DNA from: Antricoccus suffuscus
GTDB taxonomy: Bacteria; Actinomycetota; Actinomycetes; Mycobacteriales; Antricoccaceae
Assembly: GCF_003003235.1 (NCBI RefSeq)
Contig: NZ_PVUE01000016.1
Coordinates: forward strand, 49,853-113,852
Direction of reading: 5' to 3'
DNA length: 64,000 nucleotides
Shown piece by piece: positions 19,593 through 28,802 of this stretch (position 1 is its first letter; every line of letters begins with the position of its first letter). The notes beneath the pieces were generated by a model, which worked only from the letters and a program-made list of their open reading frames with translations, did no database searches and was not told where the DNA came from. A program made the translations under genes and the position numbers.

Positions 19593-20996
19593 CTACCCGA
19601 GGGCCGCCAAAGCGGCGTTCGCGCCGCACATTCCGTGTACGCCGCCGCCAGGTGGACTGGCCGATGAGCACAAAAACACCCCGGGAACCCCGGTTGCGTA
19701 CGGATTCGGTGCGATGCGTGGCCGCATCAGGATCTGAAGAGCGTCGTTGCGTCCGGCGCTGATGTCACCTCCGACGTAGTTGGCGTTGTAAGCCTCGAGA
19801 TCAGCCGTGCTGCGCACGAATGTGTGCCGGATCCGGTTACGAAAACCTGGGGCGAACCGCTCCACCTGCGCGATGATTGCCTCGGTCGCGTCGCCGGCGT
19901 ACCCGTGCGGGACATGCGCGTAGGCCCAAAGAGGGTTTATATCGCCGACCGAGCGCGAAGGGTCGGCGAGATATTGCTGTCCGATGAGGACAAATGGTTG
20001 TGCAGGCATGACATGTCGTGCGATCTTGGCCTCCGCGTCCGCGACTTCGGCGAATTCCCCTGCGACGTGGACGGTGCCGGCGCGGCGTACGAGTTCGTTG
20101 GTCCACGGCACGTCGCCTTCGATCGCGAAGTCGACCTTGAACGCCGCCGGTCCGTACCGAAATCGTGAGTATGCGTGTCGCACGTGTGCCGGCAACCGAT
20201 CGCCGAGGATGCGGATCGCGGCATCGGGCGCGGTGTCGAGCATGACGATATCTGGATTGTCGAGTTCGGCAATGTCTCGGACGGTGACACCGGTTTCGAT
20301 TGTGCCGCCGAGGGTAGTCAGCTTTTTGGCCATGGCCTGGGTAATCGCGCCTGTCCCTCCTTTAGCGACCGGCCATCCATAGGCGTGCGCCGCGGCGGTG
20401 AGCAGCAGTCCTACCGAGCTCGATAGCGGCGTCGTCAGGGGGTTGAATGCGTGCGCGGCGACCCCGCCAAACAGCGCCCGCGCCTCTGGGGTTTTCCAGC
20501 GGCGTACGAACAAGGACGCCGGCAGCAGAGACCGCGCACCGAACCGGGCCAGTTTCAACGGATGCGCCGGGATGTGCACGATGGGGCGGAAAATGTCCTC
20601 GGCGAGGTCGTCGAAATCGCGGCCCAGTGCACCGAATAGTCGTCGCCACGACGGGCCGTCCGGGCCGAGGCGTTGCGCCGTACGGTCGACGTCACGCCAC
20701 AGGATGCCCGCGCGGCCATGATCGAGCGGGTGTGCGAGGTCGATTTCCGGCCAGCACCATTCGAGTCCGAACTCGTCCAGGCCCATCGACTGCATGACCG
20801 GGGACCCAGCACCTGTCGGGTGAAACGCGGAGCAGTCGTCGTGAATCAGGCCGGGGATCGTGTTTTCGCTGGATCTGGCGCCGCCGCCAATCGTGGGGCG
20901 GGACTCAAGGATCCGGACATCAATGCCATGCTCGGCGAGGGCGATGGCGGCAGTGAGCCCGTTAGGCCCACTGCCGACCACTACTGCGTTTGTCAC
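19593..20996 (-). CDS. Phytoene-desaturase-like FAD/NAD(P)-dependent oxidoreductase
   Basis: 467 residues starting at the GTG at 20996, preceded by AAGGGTGG. The N-terminus AVVVGSGPNGLTAAIALAEH has the GxGxxG dinucleotide fold, followed by ESRPTIGGGARSSE. The C-terminus PGVFLCSSASPPGGGVHGMC is the second FAD contact typical of CrtI-like amine-oxidase-fold proteins. No crtB, crtE or other carotenoid genes are near, so a carotenoid role is not supported. It belongs to the broad group often annotated NAD(P)/FAD-dependent oxidoreductase. Confidence 0.85.
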   Translation of the reverse strand: MTNAVVVGSGPNGLTAAIALAEHGIDVRILESRPTIGGGARSSENTIPGLIHDDCSAFHPTGAGSPVMQSMGLDEFGLEWCWPEIDLAHPLDHGRAGILWRDVDRTAQRLGPDGPSWRRLFGALGRDFDDLAEDIFRPIVHIPAHPLKLARFGARSLLPASLFVRRWKTPEARALFGGVAAHAFNPLTTPLSSSVGLLLTAAAHAYGWPVAKGGTGAITQAMAKKLTTLGGTIETGVTVRDIAELDNPDIVMLDTAPDAAIRILGDRLPAHVRHAYSRFRYGPAAFKVDFAIEGDVPWTNELVRRAGTVHVAGEFAEVADAEAKIARHVMPAQPFVLIGQQYLADPSRSVGDINPLWAYAHVPHGYAGDATEAIIAQVERFAPGFRNRIRHTFVRSTADLEAYNANYVGGDISAGRNDALQILMRPRIAPNPYATGVPGVFLCSSASPPGGGVHGMCGANAALAALG

Positions 20997-21324
20997 GCAT
21001 CCACCCTTGCACTTCGCTCGGGGGCGCGAAGTGGCCGGGTAGTTCATACACGGACTTGTGGTCCGGCTGAGACTGCAATCCACTGGCCGGCACCCGCCCT
21101 CGGGGGGAGTGTCACCAAACTGCGCGGATGACAAGGCGGGGCCGAAGTCCAGCAGGGATTGAAGTCCCAAAACAAAGCGTAAGCGCGTCGGTCTACGAGA
21201 CCAACGTGCGCGCGATACGAAGAAGTCGACCAGCTTTGTGCGACGCAACCAACCGTGGTGCGACCGGCACCAAACTGGGGTGATTCCTTGTTCGTTCGGG
21301 CCAACGCGGTGTGCAATTCGGACG
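20997..21324. other. Intergenic region with hairpin upstream of the flavoprotein gene
   Basis: 328 bases without a convincing gene. CACTTCGC at 21010-21017 and GCGAAGTG at 21026-21033 form a perfect 8-bp stem with an 8-base loop, only 13 bases above the GTG start of the flavoprotein on the minus strand. It could be an operator or a translational control hairpin. The rest shows no recognisable RNA or protein gene. Confidence 0.45.
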
Positions 21325-21987
21325 CTACGACCCGGTGAGAAACCGCTGCACTTCGCGATCGGTGAGTTGTGGAAACTTCTCGTACCACCGGCCAACCGAG
21401 CCAAAATGCTCCGGCGTGTGTAGGCACAGCACGCTGTCGGCTAGCCGATCGAGCATCTCGCGCGAGTCGCGAGCGCCCACCGGCACCGCTGCGACCAGCT
21501 CTTGCGGGTGTTGTTGCCTGAGCAAGGTGAGTGCCGCACGCATCGTCGAGCCCGTCGCGAGTCCGTCGTCGATGACGATTACCCGGTGGTCTCGAATCGG
21601 AGGAGCGAGTCTTTCGCCGCGGTACTCAACTTCCCTGCGTCGTAGCTCCGCAAGCTCGGCACGGAAGACCTCATCGAAGGTCGCCTCAGTCACCCGGGCC
21701 CGATCAAGCACAAACTCGTCGCGGACGATCGTGACCGAACCACCGACGGCAGCAATCGCGCCCATGGCAAGTTCGGGTTGCTCGGGCAGTCCCAACTTGC
21801 GTACGACCAGCACGTCCAAGGCGGCTCCGATTGCGTCCGCGACGACCGCGGCAACTGGCACGCCGCCGCGCGGAAGCCCCAGCACGAGCACATCGTCGAG
21901 CCCGGCGTACTGCTTGAGTTTTTGGCTCAGCAGGCGCCCGGCTTCGGTGCGGTCGGCGTACGTCGTGCTCTCGGGTTTCATCGCCAT
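21325..21987 (-). CDS. Phosphoribosyltransferase-family protein
   Basis: 220 residues. The PRPP-binding motif VIVIDDGLATGSTM sits near residue 130, and LVLGLPRGGVPVAAVVADAI near residue 30 is the flexible-loop side of the fold. This is the stand-alone PRT type often found near alpha/beta hydrolase or stress genes, not a recognised nucleotide-salvage enzyme. The ATG at 21987 is preceded by GAGGGTAG; a second ATG two codons on is possible. Function unknown. Confidence 0.8.
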   Translation of the reverse strand: MAMKPESTTYADRTEAGRLLSQKLKQYAGLDDVLVLGLPRGGVPVAAVVADAIGAALDVLVVRKLGLPEQPELAMGAIAAVGGSVTIVRDEFVLDRARVTEATFDEVFRAELAELRRREVEYRGERLAPPIRDHRVIVIDDGLATGSTMRAALTLLRQQHPQELVAAVPVGARDSREMLDRLADSVLCLHTPEHFGSVGRWYEKFPQLTDREVQRFLTGS

Positions 21988-22049
21988 TAACGCTACCCTC
22001 GGGCGCCGTATCGATGACCGTTCCGCGGAGGCGTCCGCCCGGCGAGAGG

Positions 22050-22991
22050 CTACCTGCACATGTCGACGACGTCGGCGGCGCCGCCCCAGGAAAGCATGAC
22101 GCCGACGCCGCCGTGTCCGTAATGGTGGATCACCCGGCTGGAGCCGATCGTGGCTTCTTCGAGCCGGATCGGGTCGCGCGCGGGACGGCTACCGACCTCG
22201 ATGCCAAGTACGTCGGCCTCGCCGAGACGTGGTTCGATGCGGATGCATCGGGCCCGGATCTGCTCGGCGACCGCGGGGTCCGGCTCCCGACTCGAATCGC
22301 CCTCGAGGGAGATGCCGCCGAGCAGGACGTGGTCGCGGTGCGACACATAGCTCGTCCACTGTCCTTCGGTGCCGCCCTCGAAGAAGAAGTCATCGATTCC
22401 GGGGTTGGCAACCACGACGTGCATCCCTTTGACCGGCCGCACGAGCGGATCGTCGGCGAGGTCACGCGCCGCTACGCCGGTGCAGTTGACGACAATCGAT
22501 GCGCTCGCCGCAGCTTCAGACAAGCTTGCGACGGGATTGACTTCGAGCAGACCACCTGCGGCGGCGTACCGATCGGTCAAGTAGCGGAGATAGATCCGCA
22601 TGTCGACGATTGGCAGTTCCGACCAGAATGCCAGTGTGTAGCCGTCCGGTTTGTCCTCGCCCGCGCATGGCACAAACCCCGGAATGTCCGCAGCCCAGGG
22701 CGGAAACTCGTCGCCGAAGTTGCTGACCAACCGGCCGCGGGCAATTCGTACGCCGACGTCGCTCGCGGACACGGCAAGTTCGCGGAATCGCTTGTCCGAT
22801 GTACGCGCCCAGCGGTCCAGCCGTTCGTCACCGGACGGGATGAGTGGCCCGCACAACGCACCGGCCACGGCTGAGGTCGTCGCTTCTGGCAACTCGCGGG
22901 TCCGGACTAGAACCTGATGCCCCGCCTCGACGAGCCCAATCGCTGTGGTGAGGCCGATGACGCCTGAACCGAGTACGAGCACATCCGACAT
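22050..22991 (-). CDS. D-amino-acid-oxidase-like FAD-dependent oxidoreductase
   Basis: 313 residues. The N-terminal SDVLVLGSGVIGLTTAIGLV is the FAD-binding GxGxxG fold, and the C-terminal IHHYGHGGVGVMLSWGGA matches the D-amino-acid oxidase family signature (HxGHGGxG). GGAGGAAG sits just before the ATG at 22991, so this start is secure. Oxidative deamination of D-amino acids, giving 2-oxo acids, ammonia and peroxide, is the likely reaction. It lies 91 bases downstream of the anti-sigma gene on the same strand and might be part of that regulon. Confidence 0.86.
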   Translation of the reverse strand: MSDVLVLGSGVIGLTTAIGLVEAGHQVLVRTRELPEATTSAVAGALCGPLIPSGDERLDRWARTSDKRFRELAVSASDVGVRIARGRLVSNFGDEFPPWAADIPGFVPCAGEDKPDGYTLAFWSELPIVDMRIYLRYLTDRYAAAGGLLEVNPVASLSEAAASASIVVNCTGVAARDLADDPLVRPVKGMHVVVANPGIDDFFFEGGTEGQWTSYVSHRDHVLLGGISLEGDSSREPDPAVAEQIRARCIRIEPRLGEADVLGIEVGSRPARDPIRLEEATIGSSRVIHHYGHGGVGVMLSWGGAADVVDMCR

Positions 22992-23082
22992 GACTTCCTC
23001 CAATTACCGTGACAGTTTCATCATGGCGTCTCGGGGTCGCCCCGGCTTGGACGAATGGGATCGCCAGCCATAGCCGTGGTCG

Positions 23083-23748
23083 TTATGGAGTGAGTGTGAG
23101 GACAACGATGTTGGATGCCGTGCGCACTTCCAGGGTCGAGATTTGGTCGCTGGTCAGGGAGGTCGACGCTTCGACCACGGCCTCCTTGTCCGGTACGACG
23201 TTCCACGTCGCGATCTGCTGGTTGCTGCCCGAGGGGTCGATGATGACGAGCCGGTACGGGCCGAGCGGGTACGCCGCTGCGCCGCTATACATGCACTGCA
23301 GCTTGATCTGCGTGCCCCAAGCGCGTTCGGTGAGTTGTGCGGAGGCGGTGAGCGGTCCGGACGCCGCGCTGATCGCGGACGACGTCGGAGTGGCGGCCAA
23401 TTGCGCTGCCGGGGGCTGGGGACCGAGGCCGACGACGAGCGCGAGCGCCAGGCACGCGGCCGCGGCGATTCCGCCGACCGCAGCGAGCCAGCGGCGTCTT
23501 CGGCGACGGCGCTCGACCGCATCAAGTAGTCGGGGAAGGAGTGACTCGGGGACGGGAGGAACGTCGTCCGACGTGAGAGTGTCGATGTCGGGCATCCGAG
23601 TCAGCAGTCCTGGCACGCCGGAAATCTGTCCGAGCGCCGTACGGCAGTCGGGGCAGCCGATCAGATGTTGCTCGTAGTCGCGCCGATCTTCGGGCGAGAG
23701 TGCGCCGATGAGGTACGCCGCGTCGTACGTCGAGTACTTGTCGCTCAT
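23083..23748 (-). CDS. Anti-sigma factor with zf-HC2 domain (RskA/RslA-like)
   Basis: 221 residues. The N-terminal zinc-binding anti-sigma motif is H28-C32-C35 in QHLIGCPDC. After a linker come basic residues and a single membrane segment, about 86-107 (WLAAVGGIAAAACLALALVV), then an extracytoplasmic RskA-type domain. This is a membrane-tethered anti-sigma factor that should hold the sigma factor encoded just upstream. The genes overlap by ATGA. The HxxxCxxC pattern allows redox or zinc sensing, which is inference. Confidence 0.88.
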   Translation of the reverse strand: MSDKYSTYDAAYLIGALSPEDRRDYEQHLIGCPDCRTALGQISGVPGLLTRMPDIDTLTSDDVPPVPESLLPRLLDAVERRRRRRRWLAAVGGIAAAACLALALVVGLGPQPPAAQLAATPTSSAISAASGPLTASAQLTERAWGTQIKLQCMYSGAAAYPLGPYRLVIIDPSGSNQQIATWNVVPDKEAVVEASTSLTSDQISTLEVRTASNIVVLTLTP

Positions 23749-24269
23749 TGCCCAAACCCCATCTCGTTGAGTATCAGCCGCAGAGCGTGCAAGGCGTAGT
23801 GCAGTCGTGACTTGACGGTGCCCGCCGGTACGCCGATCCGAGCAGCGGCTTGAGTAACGGTGCGTCCGGCGAAGTAACACTCGACGAGCACTTCGCGATG
23901 CGCAGCCGAAAGCCGCGAAAGCGCGTCGCGCACGACCCACGCCTGCACGATCTCGTCGGTGCCGTCGATGGCCGACTCGAGGTGGTCTTGGCCGAGTATC
24001 TCTGGCCTGGCCTTACGCCCGCGCCACTGGTCGATCGCCACGTTGTGCGCCACCGTGTAGAGCCAACCGCGCGCCGATCGTTGCGACTGGTCGAGCACGG
24101 CCGGCCGCCGCCACGCGCGTAGCAGGGTCTCCTGAACGATGTCCTCAGCGCGTCCTTGATCCCCGCCGGACAACCGCAGGGCGTACGACATCAACGCGGG
24201 CGCATGCTCGTCATGGAGCGCCCGCATCAGGTCGACCTCGTCAGTCGTCACCGCGTCCTCCGTGATCAT
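23745..24269 (-). CDS. ECF-family RNA polymerase sigma factor
   Basis: 174 residues. Region 2 (AEDIVQETLLRAWRRP and GWLYTVAHNVAIDQWRGRK) and region 4 (LSAAHREVLVECYFAGRT, then VTQAAARIGVPAGTVKSRL) are complete and no extra C-terminal domain is present. With the anti-sigma gene overlapping its stop codon it forms a standard ECF pair, resembling the SigK/SigL-type pairs of mycobacteria. It is divergent from the cation transporter across a 100-base gap. Confidence 0.93.
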   Translation of the reverse strand: MITEDAVTTDEVDLMRALHDEHAPALMSYALRLSGGDQGRAEDIVQETLLRAWRRPAVLDQSQRSARGWLYTVAHNVAIDQWRGRKARPEILGQDHLESAIDGTDEIVQAWVVRDALSRLSAAHREVLVECYFAGRTVTQAAARIGVPAGTVKSRLHYALHALRLILNEMGFGQ

Positions 24270-24369
24270 GATCCACCCTCGCGCCTGCCATTTACACGCG
24301 TGCGCGATCGAAAAGGTTCACGTCGGGAGACTTGTGTCGCCAGGGTCCATGAGTCGCTAGGGTCAAAGG

Positions 24370-25320
24370 GTGGCAGTCGATCAAGTGGAGCAGAAGTCCG
24401 GGATCTCGCTGACCGTCGTCATTGCGTTTGCGGCCAACCTGCTTATCGCGGTGGGAAAGTCGATTGCCGCTGTGGTCACCGGATCGGCCTCGATGACTGC
24501 CGAGGCGGCGCACTCTTGGGCCGATGCAGGCAACGAGATCTTCCTGTTTGTGGCCGAACGCCGCGGGTCGAAGCCGCGCGACGAGCGCCACCCGATGGGC
24601 TATGGCCGAGAAACATACGTCTGGTCGATGTTTGCCGCGTTCGGGCTGTTTACCGTCGGCGCTGTCCTGTCGATCCAGCATGGAATCGAGTCCCTCACCG
24701 CGGACCCTGGCCCCGAGAACTACCCGGTCGCATACATCGTGCTGGCGGCGGCCGCGCTTCTGGAGGGAACGTCGTTTGCGCAGGCATTCCGAGAGGCACG
24801 ACGAGGTGCCCTTGGGGCAGATCGGGGCACTCTTGAGCACGTGCTCGAGAGTTCCAATCCGACGTTGCGGGCGGTATTTGCCGAGGATGCGGCCGCGCTA
24901 GTCGGGCTCGCGATTGCCTTCCTCGGAATTTTCCTGCACCAGATGACCGGTATTGCGGCGTACGACGCGGTCGGCTCCATCCTGATCGGCGTACTGCTCG
25001 GGGTGGTCGCGGTGATCTTGATCGACCGCAACCGACGGTTCTTGATAGGCGAAACCTCTGGCAAGCGGTCCGAGCAAGCGGCCGTACGGTTCCTGCTTGA
25101 GCGCGCGGAGATCGACCGAGTGACCTACGTGCACTTGGAGTTCGTTGGGCCGAGTCGGGTCTATCTGGTCGCGGCCGTTGACATCCGAGGCAACAACGAT
25201 GAAGAGCACGTCTCGACGGACTTGCGTCGGGTCGAACGAGAGCTCGAGACACACGAGTTCATCGAGGAAGCCGTACTGACGTTGGCGACGAAAGACGAAA
25301 AATCACTGCCCATCGGTTGA
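24370..25320 (+). CDS. Cation diffusion facilitator transporter
   Basis: 316 residues with about six hydrophobic segments and a soluble C-terminal domain. The metal-site motif HxxxD is His48-Asp52 in AEAAHSWADAGNE. The segment-5 site reads VFAEDAAALVGL (Glu172-Asp173), as in the ZnT9-like branch, rather than a second HxxxD. DERHPMGYGRETYVWSM is the typical loop after segment 2. It probably exports Zn, Mn, Fe or another divalent ion; which one cannot be told. Start is GTG. It ends four bases from the stop of the opposing RpiR gene. Confidence 0.88.
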   Translation: MAVDQVEQKSGISLTVVIAFAANLLIAVGKSIAAVVTGSASMTAEAAHSWADAGNEIFLFVAERRGSKPRDERHPMGYGRETYVWSMFAAFGLFTVGAVLSIQHGIESLTADPGPENYPVAYIVLAAAALLEGTSFAQAFREARRGALGADRGTLEHVLESSNPTLRAVFAEDAAALVGLAIAFLGIFLHQMTGIAAYDAVGSILIGVLLGVVAVILIDRNRRFLIGETSGKRSEQAAVRFLLERAEIDRVTYVHLEFVGPSRVYLVAAVDIRGNNDEEHVSTDLRRVERELETHEFIEEAVLTLATKDEKSLPIG

Positions 25321-25324
25321 GCGG

Positions 25325-26179
25325 CTATTCCGCGAGGTTGTCGCTGACGACTTCCAGTGTGATCGACTTGGCCTGTGCCGCCACGTCGCCGAGATGGATC
25401 GTCAGTGCGGCGACAAGACCTTCGAGCAAGATGACCTGCGGGATCCGCGTGGTCACGGTGATCTCGTCCTTAAACGAAAGGTCCGGCATGCCGACCACCA
25501 GAGTGATATCGGCGAGTGAAACCAACGGCGAGTGCGAGAACGACGTGAGCAGTACGACGGTCGCGCCAGCCTCGTGTGCTGCTATCGCCGCCTGCATCGT
25601 CGAGCGGTTTGCGCCGCTGCCGCTGACGACGAGCAGTACGTCGGCGGCGCTGAGCTGACGCGCGGTCACCTGCTGTCCGATCGCGTCGAGCAATACTTCG
25701 GCGGGACGGCCGATTCCAGACATTCGGGCTGCCGCGTCGGCGGCCACCGGTGCGGAAAAGCCGTTGCCGATGAGCACCACCCGGCGTGCTTCGGCAATCG
25801 CGATGACCGCGCGGTCAACGTCGGCCGGATTGAGTAGCGCGGTCATTGCGGAGACCGACTCCCGCACATGCGCGAATGTGCCCGCGACGACGGCGGCCGA
25901 CCCGTCTAGATCGAGCACCGGACTTTCGTTGGCGGCGACAGCGTCGCGCGCGATGAGGACCCGCAGCTGTTGGTATCCGCTGAACCCCAGGCTCTGGCAG
26001 GTGCGTACGACGGTCGGCCGCGACGCCCCGGCAAGATCGGCAACCTGCTGCGAGGTGAGTTCGACAATTTCACTGCTGTGTTGGAGAAGTACGTTGGCGA
26101 CCGCGCGTTCGGTCGGCTGCAGAGACGGGGCCTGGGCGCGGATGCTTGCGATGACCCCGCCCGGGCGGTGGTCACTCAC
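25325..26179 (-). CDS. RpiR/MurR family regulator (HTH plus SIS domain)
   Basis: 284 residues. The N-terminal HTH_6 domain has IVELTSQQVADLAGASRPTV then CQSLGFSGYQQLRV. The SIS sugar-phosphate-binding domain has VVLIGNGFSAPVAADAAARM and LLVVSGSGANRST. The GTG at 26179 was chosen because GAGG lies six bases before it; an ATG at 26194 is the alternative. It overlaps the phosphoesterase stop by eight bases and is the last gene of the seven-gene operon. Family members sense phosphorylated sugars, which suits an operon that handles phosphoesters. Confidence 0.9.
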   Translation of the reverse strand: MSDHRPGGVIASIRAQAPSLQPTERAVANVLLQHSSEIVELTSQQVADLAGASRPTVVRTCQSLGFSGYQQLRVLIARDAVAANESPVLDLDGSAAVVAGTFAHVRESVSAMTALLNPADVDRAVIAIAEARRVVLIGNGFSAPVAADAAARMSGIGRPAEVLLDAIGQQVTARQLSAADVLLVVSGSGANRSTMQAAIAAHEAGATVVLLTSFSHSPLVSLADITLVVGMPDLSFKDEITVTTRIPQVILLEGLVAALTIHLGDVAAQAKSITLEVVSDNLAE

Positions 26180-27083
26180 CGGTGGCCTCGGCAAGGCGCT
26201 GCTCCCAGTCTGGCGAGCCGAGATTTCGCGCTATACCCGCCATTTGTTTGCGCGTGAGCAGGTTCAGCACGTGGTCCTCTTCCGTGCCCGGGACGTGAAA
26301 ACTGGTCGCACGGAAACCCGTCGCGGCGAGCTCGACGAGCGTGCCGCCGCTGGCGACGAGGGTGCGTTGGACGTTGGGCGCGGCCGTGGGATCTGTGCAG
26401 TTCGCGACGCCCGGCGCGACGAGGACCGGCGTACCGCGCAATGAGCCGGCGAACTGATGGTGGAAATGCCCGGCCAGGATCAATTGCACGTCGGTGCCGT
26501 CGAGTGCGTCGGCCAGCAAGTCGGGGTTGAATAACTCCATCGTGCGCAGCAACGGCGTGCACGCCGGGACCGGTGGATGGTGCAGGACGACGATGCTGCC
26601 GCGAGGCGCCGGAGTCGAGAGTTGAGCGGTGAGCCAGGTGATCTGCGCGTCGCGTAGCTCACCGTAGGCCTTGCCGCCCGGCACGGAGCTATCGAGCGTA
26701 ATCACGCGCACGCCGTCGACGTCGCTTATGCCGTCGATCGGACCTTCGACGCCGTCGTACACCGCAGCGGCACGGTGACCATCGCCGAGGACAGCGCGGA
26801 ATCCGGCACGTGCGTCATGGTTGCCCATCGCGTAGATCGCCTGTGCGCCATGTGATGCGGCGTACTCCCCGACGGCTTCGGCGAGGATGCGGTACGAGGC
26901 CGGCGTACCGTCGTCCGAGCAGTCTCCAGAGACGATGACCAGGTCGAGCGGTCCCAGATCGGCGGCGTGTTTCAGCACTCTATGCAGCGCACCGGTCGTG
27001 TCGACGCGCCCGTAGTGCAGCGTGGAGTCACCGAACAGGTGCGTATCTGAGATATGCAGGATGCGCAGCACGTCGTTCGTCAC
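26172..27083 (-). CDS. Calcineurin-like metallophosphoesterase
   Basis: 303 residues with the full metal-site series: ILHISDTHLFGD, VIVSGDCSDDG, YAMGNHDARAG, VLHHPPVP and LAGHFHHQF. This is the layout of class III cyclic-nucleotide phosphodiesterase-like (CpdA/GpdQ) enzymes. No signal peptide, so it acts in the cytoplasm. It overlaps the upstream permease by ATGA and the downstream regulator by eight bases. In this operon a phosphodiester or phosphomonoester brought in by the Phn-type transporter is the natural substrate guess. Confidence 0.9.
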   Translation of the reverse strand: MTNDVLRILHISDTHLFGDSTLHYGRVDTTGALHRVLKHAADLGPLDLVIVSGDCSDDGTPASYRILAEAVGEYAASHGAQAIYAMGNHDARAGFRAVLGDGHRAAAVYDGVEGPIDGISDVDGVRVITLDSSVPGGKAYGELRDAQITWLTAQLSTPAPRGSIVVLHHPPVPACTPLLRTMELFNPDLLADALDGTDVQLILAGHFHHQFAGSLRGTPVLVAPGVANCTDPTAAPNVQRTLVASGGTLVELAATGFRATSFHVPGTEEDHVLNLLTRKQMAGIARNLGSPDWEQRLAEATGE

Positions 27084-27988
27084 TCGTTTAGCCCCTCTCG
27101 CGTCGCGTTGTTTTTCGTGGCCACGTTAAGTGACTTGCGGCGGCGTCCGAAACCGACGATTTTCCAACTGCCGTAGATGATTCTGTGCCGGATCGCGCCC
27201 GAAATCTGGTCGATTATCATGGTGACCACGATGACGATGATCAGCAGAATACCGACCGCATTCCAGATCCGGTACTGAGTGTTGTCGGTGAGCATCTTTC
27301 CGATCCCACCGGCGCCGATGAGGCCCAGGATCGCTGAGGCGCGAACGTTGATCTCAAAACGGTAGAGCCAGAACGCGAATACCTCGGGCTGAGCCTGCGG
27401 CCATACTCCCCAGCGCATGATCTGCCAGCGTGACCCTCCGCTGGCGCGGACCGCTTCGAGCGGACCGGGCTCAACGGACTCAAACGACTCGTAGCCCCAT
27501 TTACCTAGCGTGCCAATGGATCCGACGCCGAGGGCCAGCGCACCTGTGAACGGTGTCAGCCCGGTGACGGACAAGATCAGTACGGCGATCACGACTTCCG
27601 GTACGGCGCGGATGATCGCGAACAGGCCGCGCATCGGCCAGCGCACAAAGATTGGCGCTAAGCCGCGGGTGGCAAGGAAACTCAACGGGAAGGAGACGAT
27701 GATCCCGATGACCGAGCCGATCCACGCCATCTGCACCGAAAGCAGGGTGGCATCGAGTGCCTGCCCGGTCTTGGACCAGTCCGGCGGCGCGAACAGTAGC
27801 TTGAGGTACTTCCACGCGTTGGCAGGGAAGTTGGTCAGCGACGCCCAGTTGATGTCGACATTCCAGAACGCCACGACGACGATCACCGTGACGACGAGCC
27901 AGACGATTTTCGTGCCCCACCGGCGCGGCTTGACGGGCCGCTCCATCGGGGAAGCCACGTTCCGTTCCGGCTTGAGTGCGGTGCTCAT
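27080..27988 (-). CDS. PhnE-type ABC transporter permease (second)
   Basis: 302 residues with about five or six hydrophobic segments and the permease EAA-loop EAVRASGGSRWQIMRWGVWP. The C-terminal stretch FEINVRASAILGLIGAGGIG is diagnostic of PhnE. It overlaps both neighbours by ATGA. Together with the gene at 27985 it would form a heterodimeric membrane channel. Confidence 0.88.
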   Translation of the reverse strand: MSTALKPERNVASPMERPVKPRRWGTKIVWLVVTVIVVVAFWNVDINWASLTNFPANAWKYLKLLFAPPDWSKTGQALDATLLSVQMAWIGSVIGIIVSFPLSFLATRGLAPIFVRWPMRGLFAIIRAVPEVVIAVLILSVTGLTPFTGALALGVGSIGTLGKWGYESFESVEPGPLEAVRASGGSRWQIMRWGVWPQAQPEVFAFWLYRFEINVRASAILGLIGAGGIGKMLTDNTQYRIWNAVGILLIIVIVVTMIIDQISGAIRHRIIYGSWKIVGFGRRRKSLNVATKNNATREGLNE

Positions 27989-28800
27989 CTGGCCAGCCTG
28001 TTGCGCAGCGTCGAGGACACAAACTCGATGACGACGACGAGGATCAGAATCTCCAAGATGATCAGGCTCAGGTAGTGATACAGGTAGAACGTCCGGACGT
28101 TGTCGATCAGGACGCCGAGGCCGCCGGCGCCCACGAGCCCGATCACGGTGGAGGCGCGGATGTTGAGCTCAAACGTATAGAGCGTCTGGGATACGAAGGC
28201 GGGCATCGCGAGCGGCAGGATCGCGACTCGGTCGGCTTGCACCCAGGTGCCGCCGGCCGCGAGGGAGGCTTCCTGTGGGCCGCGATCCAGGCCGTCGAGA
28301 GACTCCGAGACGAGTTTGACGATGATCCCGATGTCGAAGAGGATCAGCGCGATCACGCCGGAGATCGCGCCGGTACCGACGACGGACACGAGGATCGCGG
28401 CGTAGAGGATGTCGGGTACGGCGCGTATGACGTTGATGACCAGGCGGGTCGCGGCCAGCAGCGGACCGTGCGGGTTGGTCGCGCGGGACGCGAGAAATGA
28501 GATCGGTAGCGAAATAACTGCGCTGACCGCGGTCGCGATGACCGCCATCTCCACCGTCTCGCCGAGAGCGGTGAGCGTCTTGGGGAAGAATGCGTAGTCC
28601 GGCTGGGCGAGTTGCAAGAGCGTGCCGCTGGCGTTGTTCCAGTTACGCGCAATCGCGCCGAAGTCAACCCCTACGCCAATCGCGCACCAGACCGTGATGA
28701 CGGCGAGCGCGATGAGGGCGAGCACGGCTTTCCATGCAGAGCGGGGTTTTTGCGGTCGCTGCAAGGCATGGTCCGGCGTACGCCGCGTCGGGGTGCTCAT
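27985..28800 (-). CDS. PhnE-type ABC transporter permease (first)
   Basis: 271 residues. The EAA loop is EASLAAGGTWVQADRVAILP and the PhnE signature is FELNIRASTVIGLVGAGGLG. It shares this last motif with its neighbour, so the two permeases are paralogues. Its ATG follows the ATPase stop by two bases. It is an inner-membrane component. Confidence 0.89.
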   Translation of the reverse strand: MSTPTRRTPDHALQRPQKPRSAWKAVLALIALAVITVWCAIGVGVDFGAIARNWNNASGTLLQLAQPDYAFFPKTLTALGETVEMAVIATAVSAVISLPISFLASRATNPHGPLLAATRLVINVIRAVPDILYAAILVSVVGTGAISGVIALILFDIGIIVKLVSESLDGLDRGPQEASLAAGGTWVQADRVAILPLAMPAFVSQTLYTFELNIRASTVIGLVGAGGLGVLIDNVRTFYLYHYLSLIILEILILVVVIEFVSSTLRNRLAR

Positions 28801-28802
28801 GA

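Noticed and set aside
19593..20996. Carotenoid biosynthesis locus
   Set aside because: Only a generic phytoene-desaturase-like flavoprotein is present; no phytoene synthase, GGPP synthase or cyclase gene is nearby.
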